A stretch of DNA of 64,000 bases from contig NC_134119.1 in assembly GCF_040939455.1 (NCBI RefSeq), positions 8,854,501 to 8,918,500 on the forward strand, written 5' to 3'. Positions 22,085 to 34,254 of this stretch are shown in pieces. The position numbers were made by a program, and so were the translations under genes. Source of the stretch: Microcebus murinus (taxonomy: Eukaryota; Chordata; Mammalia; Primates; Cheirogaleidae). Positions within the stretch are counted from its first letter, which is position 1, and every line of letters starts with the position of its first letter. A model generated the notes under the pieces. It was not told the DNA's origin, made no database searches, and worked only from the letters and a program-made list of their open reading frames with translations.

Positions 22085-22310
22085 TACTTTTTGCTATGTT
22101 CTAGGCACCTATGGTAACAGTTTTTACACCTTATTTTAACTGATCCTAATGATAACACTGATTGTCAGTAGTGTGTGTTCCTTCCATTCTGCAGATGAGG
22201 ATATGTTAGCATCGGGACTTTTAACAGTTGGTCTAAGGTCCCACAGTTGTTAAGTCACTGAGCTGGAATTTGAATCCAGGAGGCCTGTTGACTGTCTCAC
22301 TCTTAGCCCC
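22085..22310 (-). repeat. MIR SINE (antisense)
   Basis: Antisense MIR order: 'ctatgttctaggcacctatg', 'ttctgcagatgaggatatgt', 'taaggtcccacagttgttaa', 'gctggaatttgaatccagga'. Confidence 0.8.
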
Positions 22311-22381
22311 TGCTATGATGTCCTCCTAGCAGTGTTTCTGGCTTCTACTGAGAGTTAGAAACATTATTGCCACTAGTCTAG

Positions 22382-22716
22382 GAGTCCACAAACTTTATAT
22401 GTAAAGGGACTAGATAGTAAATACTTTCTACTTTGTGGGCCACCTGGTCTCTGTCCCAACTTCTCAACTCTGCTGTTGTAGGGCAAAAGCAGTCATGGAC
22501 GATATTAAGCAGATGGGAGTGGCTGTGTTTAAATAAAACTTACTTATGGACATTGAAATTTAAATTGTATATAATTTTGTGTATCACAATGTATTATTCT
22601 TTTTTTTGTTCTTTTTTTCCCCCAACCATTTCAAAATATAAACCCTATTCTTACTTCATGGGCTGAACAAAAACAGATGATGGGTTGGATTGGGCCACGG
22701 ACCATGGTTTTCCACC
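22382..22716 (+). repeat. hAT-Charlie type non-autonomous element
   Basis: Starts 'gagtccacaaactttatatg', contains 'ggactagatagtaaatactt', 'tctcaactctgctgttgtag' and 'gtggctgtgtttaaataaaa', and ends 'tggattgggccacggacc'. It is the long form of the family also present at 40294-40616 (opposite strand). Confidence 0.75.
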
Positions 22717-22974
22717 CCCTGCCTTAATTTATAAATTTCTTGAGCAAAATAAACTGCTCCAACAACAGTAGTTACTGATGAACTATTGAGGAGAGACAGG
22801 GGTAGGGGAAGAGGAATGGGAGGAAAAGAAAGAAGATAATATTCAAGTTGCATTCACTTTTAGCTTTGACTTTGGATAATTATTAGTAAAACTTAATAAT
22901 ATAATAACTTAACAAGATAATAATTTAACAATATGTGTACAACTCTTTAATAATATACTTCATTTTACTAACAC

Positions 22975-23470
22975 ACACACACACACACATCCCTTGAGAA
23001 ATGCATTTAAAACATGCAAGTATACAAAGGTATATGTGTAAGGATGTTCATGCACTACTGCATTTTGCAAAAAAAAAAAAAAAGAAATAATTCACCACCC
23101 TAAACATCCAGTGATAGTGGATCAATTAAATAATATTGCAGTGGAAAATTATGCATCCATTAAAGTGTAAATGTCTACTTATTGACATGGAAAGAAGCTT
23201 ATGATATAAGAAAGGGAAATTGTAGGTAACAAAATATTAGGTTTTATCTGAGCCCATTTTTGCAGTACATATAATTCTACATATATATACACAAGGGACA
23301 ACTGGAAAGCTGTATAACAAAACATTTATACTGGTTACTCCTGGATGGAACAATTATGAATATTTATACATTTTACTATATCTGTTAAAATTTATACTAT
23401 TAGAAGATGTTGCTTTTATCAGTACAAAAATATAGGTTATAAAAATAGAATAAACAAAGATAATTTGGGA
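22975..23470 (+). repeat. Old L1 (L1M-type) 3' region with short (AC)n
   Basis: A short AC run (22974-22990) precedes old-L1 3' sequence: 'aggatgttcatgcactactg', 'ccaccctaaacatccagtga', 'gtggatcaattaaataatat', 'atgcatccattaaagtg'. Ends in AT-rich sequence. Confidence 0.65.
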
Positions 23471-24440
23471 GGATCTTGACTTTGTGTCATGTGTAAAAGA
23501 TTTCATCTAAAAATATCCAGAAAATACAACTCCCTTCAGATTCTTAGAGTGTCTGGCTGCGTTCTTCCTTCTCCCAAGCTACATATTGGATCTGTGTTTT
23601 CTTCTCCTTGACGGCTAAATTCATAACCTCCCTCCCTCCTGCCTCAGTAACCTGCCATCTGTCTTCCTTCTGACCTGTTGGGGACTCACAAAAACATTAG
23701 TTCTCTCAAAAGCATGGCACTTGGGAACAACGTTGGGGAAGAGATGGAATTTTTATTGCTTTTCTTCTGTTTTCCTTTCTCTGGGTCCTCCTTTTTCTCT
23801 CCAACTTTGCACCAGCAGGGCCCATGCGTGTACCTGCTCCCCCATTCCGGCAGCCCTCAGAGTCACGTTCTCAACGGGACAGTGACAGCAGCCATCCTGG
23901 TTGTGATTTATCTTCACAAGTTGCCAAATCACTCTTGGTAGCGTGTCTGTGCTTGGTGAATAATGAGAAAGACCTACCATCCATCTAAGGGCAAAACAAT
24001 GTGAGCAGTTACATTTAAATTTAGCTATTTTTCTCCCTCAACTTATTTCTTATTTCCTGATCGAAAAGGGCTCATTGAAGGGCCTTTGTGGTAAATACCC
24101 AAATAATTGTGTCACATAGATGGAGAATCATTTTTCACCGGAGTCAACAATCGCTGGGGATCAGCTGCCGTCCTAAAGTTGCAAGCGCTGCTCAGACTCT
24201 GGTCTCCTAATGGCAATTTCTCCGGACCTGCAGAGGAGACTCATTTCAATAGCTGCCTATTAACGATCAAGGGCAGGTTATTGTACCAGTAATGTGGGCT
24301 GTAAATTGCAAGAAGACACAACCTCTACATAAGACAACATTTGGGATCTGGGTATGTCTCTCCAATAAACAATGAAGGCAGAATGAAACTCATAAATATA
24401 ATCCCCACCTCACGTGACACGAGGGACATGTGGGGAAAGG
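23471..24440. other. Repeat-free tract; 24050-24330 candidate conserved element
   Basis: No gene or repeat recognised. 24050-24330 ('taatggcaatttctccgg', 'ctgcctattaacgatcaag', 'gtgggctgtaaattgcaag') has conserved-element character. Short frames on both strands at 23.7-24.3 kb are uninformative. Confidence 0.35.
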
Positions 24441-24444
24441 AGGC

Positions 24445-24560
24445 CTTGGGGATACAGGAGCCTGAGTTTGAATCCTTGCTCAGCCACTTGCCACGGAGCT
24501 GTTTGATTTTGGGGCAAATGAAGAATCCTCTGCACCTTCTGCCTCATCTATAGGATGCAT
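24445..24560 (+). repeat. MIR SINE fragment
   Basis: 'gagtttgaatccttgctcag', 'ccacttgccacggagctgt', 'ttctgcctcatctatagga' in MIR order. Confidence 0.65.
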
Positions 24561-24595
24561 TATTTACACCTATTTGTAGGACTTTACAAAGGTGT

Positions 24596-25172
24596 GGCAG
24601 ATTATGTTTTCCAAAGATGGCAGTAAAAATCTTATATGCTTTTCTAGAACATATCCATTACCTTCATGCAACAGGTAGCCTAATTTCCTGCCCCTGAATT
24701 TGGTCAGGCTTGTGATGTCCTTGTTTGTGGTAGAGGTGATTCCGCATGACTTCTGAGTACAGAGCATAAAAGCATGCAAGCTTTTGCCTTGCTAGATGAG
24801 ACATTCACATCCAGACCCTGGAGCTACTATGTGTTATAACAAGTCCAAGCACCCTGAGACAGCCATGCTGAGAGGAAGCCCAAGTAGCCCTGTGGAAAAG
24901 CCACATGCATGTGTTACTGCCAACAAACCCAGCTGAGGTCCCTGCCAATAGCCAGTGTTAACCATCAGCCACACAGAAGAAGACACTCCAGATAATTTCA
25001 GCTCCCAACCATCAAGTCACCCCTACTGTTTCTGTCTTCCTAGCTGAAACTCAAGACATTGTAAAGCAGAGACTAGCCAACTGTAGCTTCCTCACCCACA
25101 CAACCTGAGAGCACGTGAACATGTGTGCTGTACGCTGCTAAGTTTGGGGCTGATTTTTTAAAGACAGTGTAA
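24596..25172 (+). repeat. MLT1-class (MaLR) LTR, diverged
   Basis: Ends with 'gctgctaagtttggggctga' and 'cagtgtaacagg', the usual tail of this LTR class. Inside are 'catgctgagaggaagcccaa' and 'gctgaaactcaagacattgt'. Diverged and somewhat rearranged. No retroviral coding sequence attached. Confidence 0.5.
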
Positions 25173-25199
25173 CAGGAAAAGAATATTAGGAAAGCAAGA

Positions 25200-25800
25200 T
25201 TCTTTAAAGCTGGTGGCATACAGAAGGGCCCTCGATAAGTGGCAATTCTCATTATTTGCATGATTTTCTTCTCTGAAGCAGATTTCAGGTATGACAAAGA
25301 GGTGGTGAAATACCAATGCAGATACATTCCTCTAAGGAATGGGACAGAATGTAGCTGTTCAGTTTGCATTCATTCATTCATGCCTGTAAGTGATATTTAT
25401 TGTATGTCAGTTGGATATTTGGATATGTATTGGACATGAATGTGCCAGGCGTGCTACTGGCTGCTGGAGATACACCAGACCAAGGTAGACAAGGACCCTG
25501 ACCACATGGAGAGTCCAAGGAGGCAGAAAGATAAACAAATAAGTTAGTAAGACAATGGCCATGCTGTGAAGGAACGAGTTAGAGCAATATCTCATGGGGT
25601 GGGGAAATCTCTCTGAGAAATGGCATTTCAGCTGAGAATTCTTCCCACTAGGAAGGCTAGAGAACTCCTAGTGTGCATACCAATTTTCTGGCAACCTGTT
25701 TAAAATTGCTGATTCCTGTGCCCCATATTTGCAAATTCTGTTTCTCTGTGTCTAATGCAGTGGTCTTCGGGCCACATGTTATGTAAAGAATTGCATAACT
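25200..25800. repeat. MIR tail, antisense L2 fragment and MER5-like fragment
   Basis: 25200-25256 resembles a MIR 3' tail. 25370-25640 is antisense L2-like ('cattcattcatgcctgtaag', 'ctgctggagatacaccagac', 'agataaacaaataagttag'). 25650-25800 follows a MER5-like hAT element ('cctagtgtgcataccaattt', 'ttaaaattgctgattcctgt', 'cagtggtcttcgggccacat'). Confidence 0.5.
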
Positions 25801-26039
25801 AGAAGCTCTTTGAGGCTAGGGAACCTCTTGCTTGGTCATGGCTATGCCCTAAGGCCCAGGCAGGACTAATCCTAGAGCAGACATTTGTTTCATCTGTCAT
25901 ACCTTATGCACTACTTTGCAAGAATCTTCAGAAATTATATATGCAGCAGTACAGGAATACTGTATCATATAAAAATTCTATGTGCTTACAACATTTGATA
26001 GGTAAGATTGAATATGGTTTACAGAACAACTTAGGTAAT

Positions 26040-26725
26040 ATTAACTCCTTGAATTTGTATAGCACATTTTTGTATCAGTTAAAAATATTAACTTGTCATT
26101 AAGCAAAACTAAATGCATAAAGCTTCATACAAAATATGACATTACAAATACGATTGCAGTTGCTCTGGCATCCCCCCTCCATCCTGCCCCCCCCCATGTA
26201 GTGCTGTGTCAATCTGCTGCCTTTTCTTCCAAACCATGTCCTATGGATTTTCATACACACACACGTATCTATAGAAAATTTAAAAAATATTGTTTTGCGT
26301 TTTTAGAACCTTTTGGTTGTTAACAAAAGGCCACATATGGTGTGAGATATTTCTGCAACTTGCTCTTTTCCCACAAAAATAAATATGTGTTGAGTATTTG
26401 TTTATGTAAATACACAGAGGATCACTTTATTCTTCTCAGCCACCACACTGCATTTTCACTCTTGCACACTTTATTTAGCCATCCCCTTGCTGATGGACTC
26501 GTAGGTTGCTTCCTCTTGTTACACTTCCCTCAAAGAAGGTGATGTACTTCCTGCATGTGTCTCCTGTGTCCATGTGTGCAGATTTCTCTGGGGCAGAAGC
26601 AGAGAGCCTGGCCAAGATCATGAGTGTCTTCCATTTCAAGGGACATTATCATTCTATCCAGTAACATGTAAGAGTATCCATTTCTCTGTCCTTTGCCATC
26701 AATTCAATATTTGGTTAATGGAAAT
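26040..26725 (-). repeat. Old L1 (L1M-type) 3' region, antisense
   Basis: 'accttttggttgttaacaaa', 'gcaacttgctcttttcccac', 'ttatttagccatccccttgc', 'tgatggactcgtaggttgct' follow antisense old-L1 order. Confidence 0.65.
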
Positions 26726-26726
26726 A

Positions 26727-26750
26727 AATGAATGAATGAATGAATGATCA
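26727..26750. repeat. Short (GAAT)n microsatellite
   Basis: Four to five tandem 'aatg' units ('aatgaatgaatgaatgaatg'). Confidence 0.85.
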
Positions 26751-26759
26751 GCACTCCAG

Positions 26760-29700
26760 AAAATCCAACACTCAGAATGTGGGCAACCCCTGGGCTGGAA
26801 AGTAGACGATCCTTGTCCGGAGTGGGCAGGCACCTTTCTTCTCTAATAAACTGGGAGCCAAGATGGACAAGTAGAATGTTTGCCCTGTGGACATAAGTAT
26901 TTCAGAGAGCCAGATGAACATTCAAAAAAGTCAAGATATTGGTTTTCAGGCTGCTGTCCTGTGGTGCTAAAAACAGGGAGGGGGGTGAGGGAGAGGCATG
27001 AGGCAGAAAAACATGACACAGAAACAGAATTGTTTTCTAATAAAAAATCTCTCAAAGTTTTCCGCAAGGCCCTGTCAGCAGCTCTTCAAGCAACACGGCT
27101 TATTTTAAATTTTATTTAAATCAACAAATTGTACACACTTGAATACGGAAACAGAATACAGGGAAAACACAAGCTGCCCTAACAGAGTAACGTCTAATAA
27201 ACATTATGCTACTCGGAGATATTTGCTGTTTAATCACCCCATGAAAGGACGCATTCAGCCAAAAGATGTCAGATAACATCTTGCTAAAGGCAATGGTGCC
27301 AGTTTTCCTGCCTTCGGAGTTCATGCAGCTAATTTTTTCCCCCTTTTCTCCATTTGCTTTTTTGTTTTGTTTTGTTTTCATTTTTTAAATTTTAGAATAT
27401 TAAGCTTTGAGGTGCTCTGTCTCCTGGACCACTCAGAAGATAAGGCATTTGTGCTTTCAGCAATAATACTGATGACCATTTATTGAATATTTTCTGGGTC
27501 AGGACTGATGATGAACTTTGTAGGGCCTGGTGCAAATAAAAACGTGGGGCTCCTGGTTTGACAATTATTGAGCATTTGAAGGCGGTGAGAGCAGTGCATG
27601 AAACCAAGCACTGAGCCTTTCTCCGTGACTGCCCAGGTGGCACGTCCGTGAAGCCTGTCCTAACTGGATTAATTCATCTGAAGATCCCATTTTTCTCAGT
27701 GCCAGAGTTTCTCCTTCTTTTCCCCACTCCAAGAGAAGACAAAGTGACCAGGTTGATGAGACCCCACAGGACTAACAGTGGTTGGCCCCTGGACTGCTTT
27801 CTAAGGAAGAACCACCTAATTGCCTGGCTTTTGTTTTGCTGGCCAGAGTATGCAAGCTGTGAGCTAAATTACTAGAGAAAAGAAAAAAATGTTCTAAAGG
27901 CATAGTTGGGAATTATAGGCCAGAAGGAAAGACAAAGAGAACTGGAAGACATTGGTGCTCACAGTGGAACACCGAGGAAAGAACAGACGTGTTTATAAAA
28001 GGAAAAATTTTAAATGATGTTTTGCTACATGGTGTGAGATGTAAATCCTCTTCCCCTCTCCCCTCACAATCTTCAGTAAAATCTACTTTACTCACTAAAG
28101 TGATCAGGAAGAATGTGACCAAATGCTATGTATGATCTTAAAGTGAGTGGAAAAAAACAAAACAAAACTCATAGGCTACCCATTAGACATCACCATATTT
28201 GGGTTACATATAAATTATTTCTTTTAATTCTCTCAACAAAGCAATGAAAATATAAAACTTCATGTGTCAATTTTCTATTAAGTAGTTGACTTTTTTAAAA
28301 ATACTGATTTACAGTGGGTTCTTTACATGCTAAGGAAACTGTCCTTCCATACATGAGCTGCAAACATTTTTGCCATTTGTTTTTTTTTAAATATAAAATC
28401 ATTAATATATTTTAACAGTGAAATGTTTTATTAAATATATGATATATACCATATAATCAGAAATAATTTTAATTTCTATAATTGTTTGAATTGTATGGAT
28501 TTCAAAATGCTGCTGCTAAAATTACCTCAGTAAATTCTTATGACATATCTAATGTAAATTTTCTTATGGTTAGATTGCATTTCTTTCTCAAAATGTTAAA
28601 TGATCAATGTAGAAATATAGGTAAGAAAATTATTTTAAAATATATACTTTATGTTTTTAAAAGAATGGGGGTCAAAGAATGAGTCTTTAAACTTAAAAAT
28701 GTGTGTAATAGATTTCTTAATTTTGATATTTTATAGGAAAATGTTTACTAGGCTATGGAAAATAGCAGCACATTGCTATCAGGTTGCTAGGACTTTAGTT
28801 TTGGTTTTGTGTTTTGTTCTGAGGGAAGGTTTGAGAAACAATAAAGGTTATTCTGAGAGGGAAAGGAGGAAGCATTTCTGATATAAAAATATAAAATGAG
28901 AGACAAAGTAACTAAAAGATGAAAGCATACAGTAAATGGTTAGACTCAATTCTAACCACTCTCCATTTACTGCTCTCATTGCACTAATCAAGCTTTTCCT
29001 CGGATATACTAAAAACATTCTCATCTCAGGGCTTTTGCATTTTCTTAGAAAACATCTTAGTTTGGTATATGGCATGTTCCCTTACTCTGTCTTATTGGCT
29101 ACAGTGCCTGAGCATGGACTGTAGTAAGTGCACTGTGACTATCTGCTGAAAGAACAAACGACTTTTCTCAAAATCATCTAGAATGAAATTAGGACCCCAA
29201 ACTAGGTTTTTCTGTCTCTAAGCCTGAGGAGACATTTATTTTAAATGGAAAGATTGGCGTGGTTGCTTATGAACTTCGATTTTATTTTACTACACTCCAC
29301 AAAACAGAAACTTTGAAACAACTGGATTTTAGCTGGTTTACTGGGATTGATCACAACAGGCAGTAGGGAGAGTGAGACAGAGAAGAAAAAAAAATCAAAG
29401 TATGTCTAAGCTCACACATACACATCCACTAACATTGTAAAAATCCACAGAGGACCCCAGGAGTGTGGTGTGGGCACCAAAGATGTCTGTTGCATCTTTC
29501 CCATTATTCAGGAATTGCCCCATAGTAATCCATAGAGAATTCTCTTTTCTACAGATTAAAACACTCTATAGCCCAAAACTTCAACTTTCATTATTTTTAA
29601 ACTATGTTTTGTCCATCTATGATGAGCTATGCTTTTCCTTCCTTCCTTCATCTTTATAAATAAAATTATTCTTATAGATCATATTTAGTAAATTTTATCT

Positions 29701-30070
29701 AGGACATAAATAAGTGGATGAACTATCTTATGTAAAATAGATAATTATTTGTCACTACTATTTAAAATAAGAACTGAATAAAATTCAGTTCTTAATATTT
29801 GTTTTTTAAAATTATTTTACAATTATTTACCAAATGTCTACTCTGTGCCACGGACTATGCAAAATCCTGAAGTTTAGCATGGGCTAAACAGACATTGTTC
29901 AAATTTCCAAGAAAATCAGTCTATTAAAGTATTCCTAACACATCAAAATCTGTCTACTCAGATTTTCATGTCTTTATTTTTCCAAACTCTTAGATGCACA
30001 AACATTATTTACTTTTATTAGTCATTGATTCGTAATAATGTAACCTAAACTAGTGAGGACACAAGAGATC
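26760..30070. other. Mostly unique AT-rich DNA; candidate conserved block at 27060-27380
   Basis: No gene seen in 3.3 kb. 27060-27380 ('ccccatgaaaggacgcattc', 'gtcagataacatcttgctaa') is repeat-free and conserved-looking. 27500-27665 ('gggcctggtgcaaataaaaa', 'caggtggcacgtccgtgaag') resembles an old dispersed repeat I cannot name. The remaining sequence to 30070 is very AT-rich, with no recognisable element. Confidence 0.35.
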
Positions 30071-30182
30071 ATATATGTGTGTATATCTATACATATATGT
30101 GTGTGTGTATGTGTATACACACACACATGTATACACATATATGTATACATATATATGTGTGTGTATATCTATACACACATAA
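30071..30182. repeat. Alternating TATG/TG/CA microsatellite
   Basis: About 110 bp of alternating purine-pyrimidine sequence mixing tatatgtg, tgtgtgtg and acacacac tracts, with local self-complementarity. Confidence 0.9.
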
Positions 30183-30587
30183 TTTGTTTAATCATTTAGA
30201 TACACTTTCATATTATATTTTCCTATTATGGCAGTTTTAAGTTTATAGAGCTGTAAACCCCAGACCTACATTTTTTTCCAAGAGGTTCATTTTCTATTAT
30301 AAATTTCCTAACCTATGTGCTATTAAACATAGTACAGAACCCTATAATAAATGTGAATCCTTCTATTCATATTTTACATATCTCCTCTGTTAGTAACAAA
30401 ATTTTTAAATCTTCCTAACTATATTTTATTTAAAAACTTATATAACTTTTCTAGTTTTACTAAGGAATTTATTTTCACAAAATGATTATGATGCTTGCAA
30501 TAGTCAGTTTCCTTATCCATTTGTTTTTTTAGTTTTGTTTTTGGTGTATTTTTCCCTGTGCAAATTCTTTTATTTTTTTAAATACTT

Positions 30588-31471
30588 GTATTAGTTTCCT
30601 AGGGCTGCTGTAATAAATGGCCACACACAGGATGGCTGAAAACAACAGGCATTTATTCTTTTGTAGTTCTGGAGGCTGAAAGTTCAAAATCAAAGTGTGA
30701 CAGGGCTGTGCTGCCTCCACAGGGTCCTGGGGAAATCCTTTCTTGCATCTTCCTGCTTCCGCCGGTGACTGGCAATCCCTGGTGTTCCTTGGTTTGTGGC
30801 AACATCATTGCAATCTCTACCTCTGTCTTCTTGTGGCTTTCTTCCCCAAGTGACCATGTGTCCAAATTTCTCTCTCCCCTTGAAAGGACACTAGGCACTG
30901 AATTAGAGTCCATCCTCCTCCACTGTGACCTCATCCTAACTTGGTCACATCTACCAAGACCCTCTTTCATTTATTTTTATTTTTTTCAGCATATTATGGG
31001 AGTACAAATGTTAAGGTTACATATATTTCCCTTGCCCCTTTTCCCCCCTCGAGTCAGAGCTTCAAGCATGACCATCCCCCAGTTGGTATGCTTCACACTC
31101 ATTATGTATGTATATATCCATCCCCTCCTCCCCCTCCCACCTGCCCGACATCCGATAAATGTTATTCCTATATGTCCACTTAGGTGTTAATACCAATTTG
31201 CTGGTGAGTACATGTGGTGCTTATTTTTCCATTCTTGTGATAAATTCACTTAATAGAATGGGTTCCAGCTCTATCCAGGAAAATACAGGAGGTGCTAGAT
31301 CACTGTTGTTTCTTATAGCTGAATAGTACTCCATGGTGTACATATACCACATTTTATTAATTCACTCATGTATTGATGAAGATCCTCTTTCTAAACACGG
31401 CCCCATTCACAAATACTGGTGGTTGGGTCTTGGGCAAATCTTTTGTGAGAGACACCATTCAACCTTCAACA
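30588..31471 (-). repeat. MLT1-class (MaLR) LTR, antisense, split by an L1
   Basis: First part 30588-30968 starts 'tgtattagtttcctagggct' and holds 'ggatggctgaaaacaacagg' and 'tcctgcttccgccggtgact'. Second part 31392-31471 resumes with 'ggtggttgggtcttgggcaa' and ends 'caccattcaaccttcaaca'. The gap is an inserted L1 with target duplications, so the LTR is the older of the two. Confidence 0.75.
30969..31378 (-). mobile_element. Lemur-type L1 3' fragment inserted into the LTR
   Basis: A 5'-truncated L1, about 410 bp, antisense. It begins with its T-rich tail and 'cagcatattatgggagtaca', then 'cgagtcagagcttcaagcat', and reaches the end of the second ORF ('agctctatccaggaaaatac', 'gtactccatggtgtacatat'). 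It is flanked by 13-bp repeats 'aagaccctctttc' (30956-30968) and 'aagatcctctttc' (31379-31391), one mismatch. No intact coding capacity. Confidence 0.9.
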
Positions 31472-31479
31472 ATATTTAT

Positions 31480-32260
31480 ATGGTCAAATATATTAATCTT
31501 TCCTTTTATGGCTTCTGGATTTTGTGTTGTTTTTATAGAAGAGATTTTCGGTCCTGTGACTATAACAAAAATTTTCCTTTTTTAAAAAAATAAATAATGG
31601 ACTCATTTTAGTGGTTTCCATGTAAATGCCTGAACATCTTGCATAAGTATTAATGTAGTGTGTAGGGGAGAATTCCATTTTTTTCAGATAGCTATTTAGA
31701 TGCCATAATATCCTATATTTAATAATTGATATTTTCCAAGCTGATTTTAAATACCACTATTGCCATATACTAAATTTCTGGAGTTATTCATGTCTGTTTC
31801 TGGTCTCGATTCTATTTTATTGATCTGCTTTGTTCTGTGTCAGTACCACTACATTTTAATCATTTCAGTTTTAGAATATGTTGCAGAATTTACCTGACTG
31901 CTCTTATTGATGTATTTTAATTAAACTTCAGGATTAGATCTTCTAGTTCAAAAAAAGTGATAGCACTTCTCCTAAAATCATATTAAATATATAGATTTAC
32001 TTATGGAAGATGAAAATGATACCATTATCTGTGTTTTTTTCCAAGTCTTCTAAGTCCCTGAGCAGCAATTTAAAGTCTTCTTCTTAAAAATCTCTCCCAT
32101 TGCTTTTTAAGTTTAACGTTAGCAGGAATTATCTATCAAGAAAGGATATTGACTTTTATCAAAAGTCTTTCGGCATCTGTGATGACACTGTAGTTTTTCT
32201 TTTGGTCTATTGATATAGGCTTCTCTAATACTGAATTTTTCATGGATGTTTAGAAGTTGG
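31480..32260 (-). repeat. Old L1 (L1M-type) fragment, antisense
   Basis: 'ttatggcttctggattttgt', 'ctattttattgatctgcttt', 'taaacttcaggattagatct', 'ttttggtctattgatatagg' are antisense old-L1 words near the ORF2 end and 3' region. Diverged. Confidence 0.6.
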
Positions 32261-32830
32261 CGTTTAAATTCTTATTCCCACACTTAATAGCTTTGTTTCC
32301 TTGTGAAAATTGCTCCATCTTACTGAGACAATTTTCTGTAAAATGGGAATAATTGTAGAGCTGTCATTTTTTGCCTGCTTGAAGCATTCTGTGTCTTTGG
32401 GAAATAACAGCCTCATTTTTCTTTGGGGAAGTCAGCCTTCCCCTCAGCCCATGTGACCCTTCCCTAGGCCTACGGGTGACATTTAACCCAGAGCTGCTCA
32501 TGAGGTCACCCCACTTCCCCCACTCCTGTGACAGTGGTTTGTTTAAGGACAACACAAGCTACGCCAATGAGAACTAGCTCCAGATTTTATTCTGGACCTT
32601 ACTGCTTTTGTTAAGCTCCTAGGATATGAACATAGACTGAATTATCAATACTGGGAAAGAGTTTGCCTGAGAATGAAAACATAGAAGAATAAAAGCTGGG
32701 GATGAGAGAGAGAGAGAAAGAGAGAGACTTAGTTAGTTGATGAAATGCTCTGAACACTTAGAACCAGCACACCTTATTTACTGCCTGAGTATTAAGTTAA
32801 ACAACAACAACCACCCACAACAAAAATAAT
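32261..32830. other. Unique non-coding sequence with short GA repeat
   Basis: Nothing recognisable except MIR-like words near 32270-32360 ('acttaatagctttgtttcct') and a (GA)n run at about 32705-32728. Confidence 0.35.
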
Positions 32831-32834
32831 ACCA

Positions 32835-33090
32835 GTTACAACAGCCAACATTTATTGAGCACTTGCTATGGGCCAGATACTATTCTGAGTACATTTCACA
32901 CATGGACTCTTTCAGTCTTCATAATAATCCCATGAGGTGTATGTTGTTAATACTATCCCATTTTCACATGAGAAAACAGGCCCAAGGGCTTTCAGTAACT
33001 TGCTCCATATCACAGGGCTAGTAGGTGGCAGAGCCAGGACTCCAGCCCAGGTTGTCTTGCTCCCTCACCTAAACACTAGGCTCATGCCAG
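32835..33090 (-). repeat. MIR SINE (antisense), nearly full length
   Basis: 'caacatttattgagcacttg', 'ctatgggccagatactattc', 'cccatgaggtgtatgttgtt', 'atgagaaaacaggcccaagg', 'agggctagtaggtggcagag' in clear antisense MIR order. Confidence 0.9.
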
Positions 33091-33169
33091 TAAAAAACCT
33101 TTGCGTCCAAAGGCTGTTTGAGAAGGGTTTCTGTCAGCAGCAATAATGTAATTTTAATTCCATAATCAT

Positions 33170-33270
33170 AATAACTACCTTTTAAAGTTGTTAAGAGCCT
33201 CAAATGAGTTTGCGTACGTGAATTCACTTAGCGCAGTGTCTGGCACATGGCAAGTGTGCAAATGTTAGAT
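33170..33270 (+). repeat. MIR SINE 3' fragment
   Basis: 'gttgttaagagcctcaaatg', 'gaattcacttagcgcagtgt', 'ctggcacatggcaagtgtgc' match the MIR 3' half. It is in the opposite orientation to the MIR just upstream. Confidence 0.7.
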
Positions 33271-33452
33271 GTTGCTGCCGCAAGTGCATCATTGAGTCTT
33301 TCTATCCAAACTACTTGGAGAAAAAGAGAGGAGTAAAGACTGTAGCCTTTGGGGAACTATTTATATTAGTCTTTGTTGGGTTTGGTGCAATGGACTTCAG
33401 CTGGCATTACAAGCTCGCATGCTTATAGAGGGGCCAGGAAGTTGGCGTGAAT

Positions 33453-33651
33453 CAGGATTTCTGAAATTTGGTACTATTGACATTTTGCAACCTTCTTGGT
33501 TGAAGGGCACTGTGCTGCACATTTTAGGATATTTAGCAATACCCTTGGCCTCTACCCACTAGATGTCAGTAGCCCCCCATGTGACAAAAAGTCTTGAGAC
33601 AGTGCCAAATGTCCCTTGAAGGGTGAAATCATCCCCTGTTGGGAACCACTG
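33453..33651 (-). repeat. MER20-like hAT element (antisense)
   Basis: Ends 'caggatttctgaaatttgg' and 'tgttgggaaccactg'. Internal words 'ggcctctacccactagatgt' and 'aaatgtcccttgaagggtga' are the antisense of the MER20-type sequence. About 199 bp, near full length. Another copy is at 61333-61522. The MER20 name is from memory. Confidence 0.7.
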
Positions 33652-33654
33652 GTA

Positions 33655-34250
33655 TAAATGAATGCAGCCCATGCTGGCATTGTGCGAGCTCTTGTGTCAT
33701 ACTGAAGGGACGGCCCTGCTGTCTAGAGGGGCAGCCACTGCTCAGCTCTTGCTGGTTGTTCCTGAGGATAACTGTGGACCCTTTATTTTCAGGTTGTCCA
33801 AATTTTCAAGAGAAACCAAGGGTCTAGTTTTATATTGTTTTTTCAGATATTAAATGCCGGCCCCATTTTTTATAACCACATGTGGGCCATATGAAAGACA
33901 TCTGTGGGCCACGTGTGGGCTCCTAGCTGCCTGTGTACAAGCTTTGGCCTGGAGGGTTTCCCAAGACTCTGGTGACTATGATGCTGAACAGGGCTCCCAT
34001 TTCTCGAGTACATTCCCCCCCACACCCCCCAGCATGCTGCCTTTCAAAACAGTTGGGACGATCAAAGCAGCATTTAATTCTCTAATTCTCTTAACTGATT
34101 AGGTCCATCGTACCCCTTTAAACAGACATTTTTATTTTTAACTTTTCCCCTGGTAACAAGTGAATTCTAGAATGAGTAGAATGAAAGGGGATTATTTAGA
34201 AGATGCTCTCTCCATGGAGATTGCAGTTGGAGCCCTCTATGTTTGTTTCT
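33655..34250. other. Unique non-coding sequence
   Basis: No gene or repeat recognised. A small local repetition of 'tgtgggcc' is at 33894-33920. Confidence 0.35.
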
Positions 34251-34254
34251 TTTC

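Noticed and set aside
30588..31471. 160-codon plus frame spanning the LTR/L1 junction
   Set aside because: It crosses the boundary of a nested insertion, so it is an accident of the two repeats.
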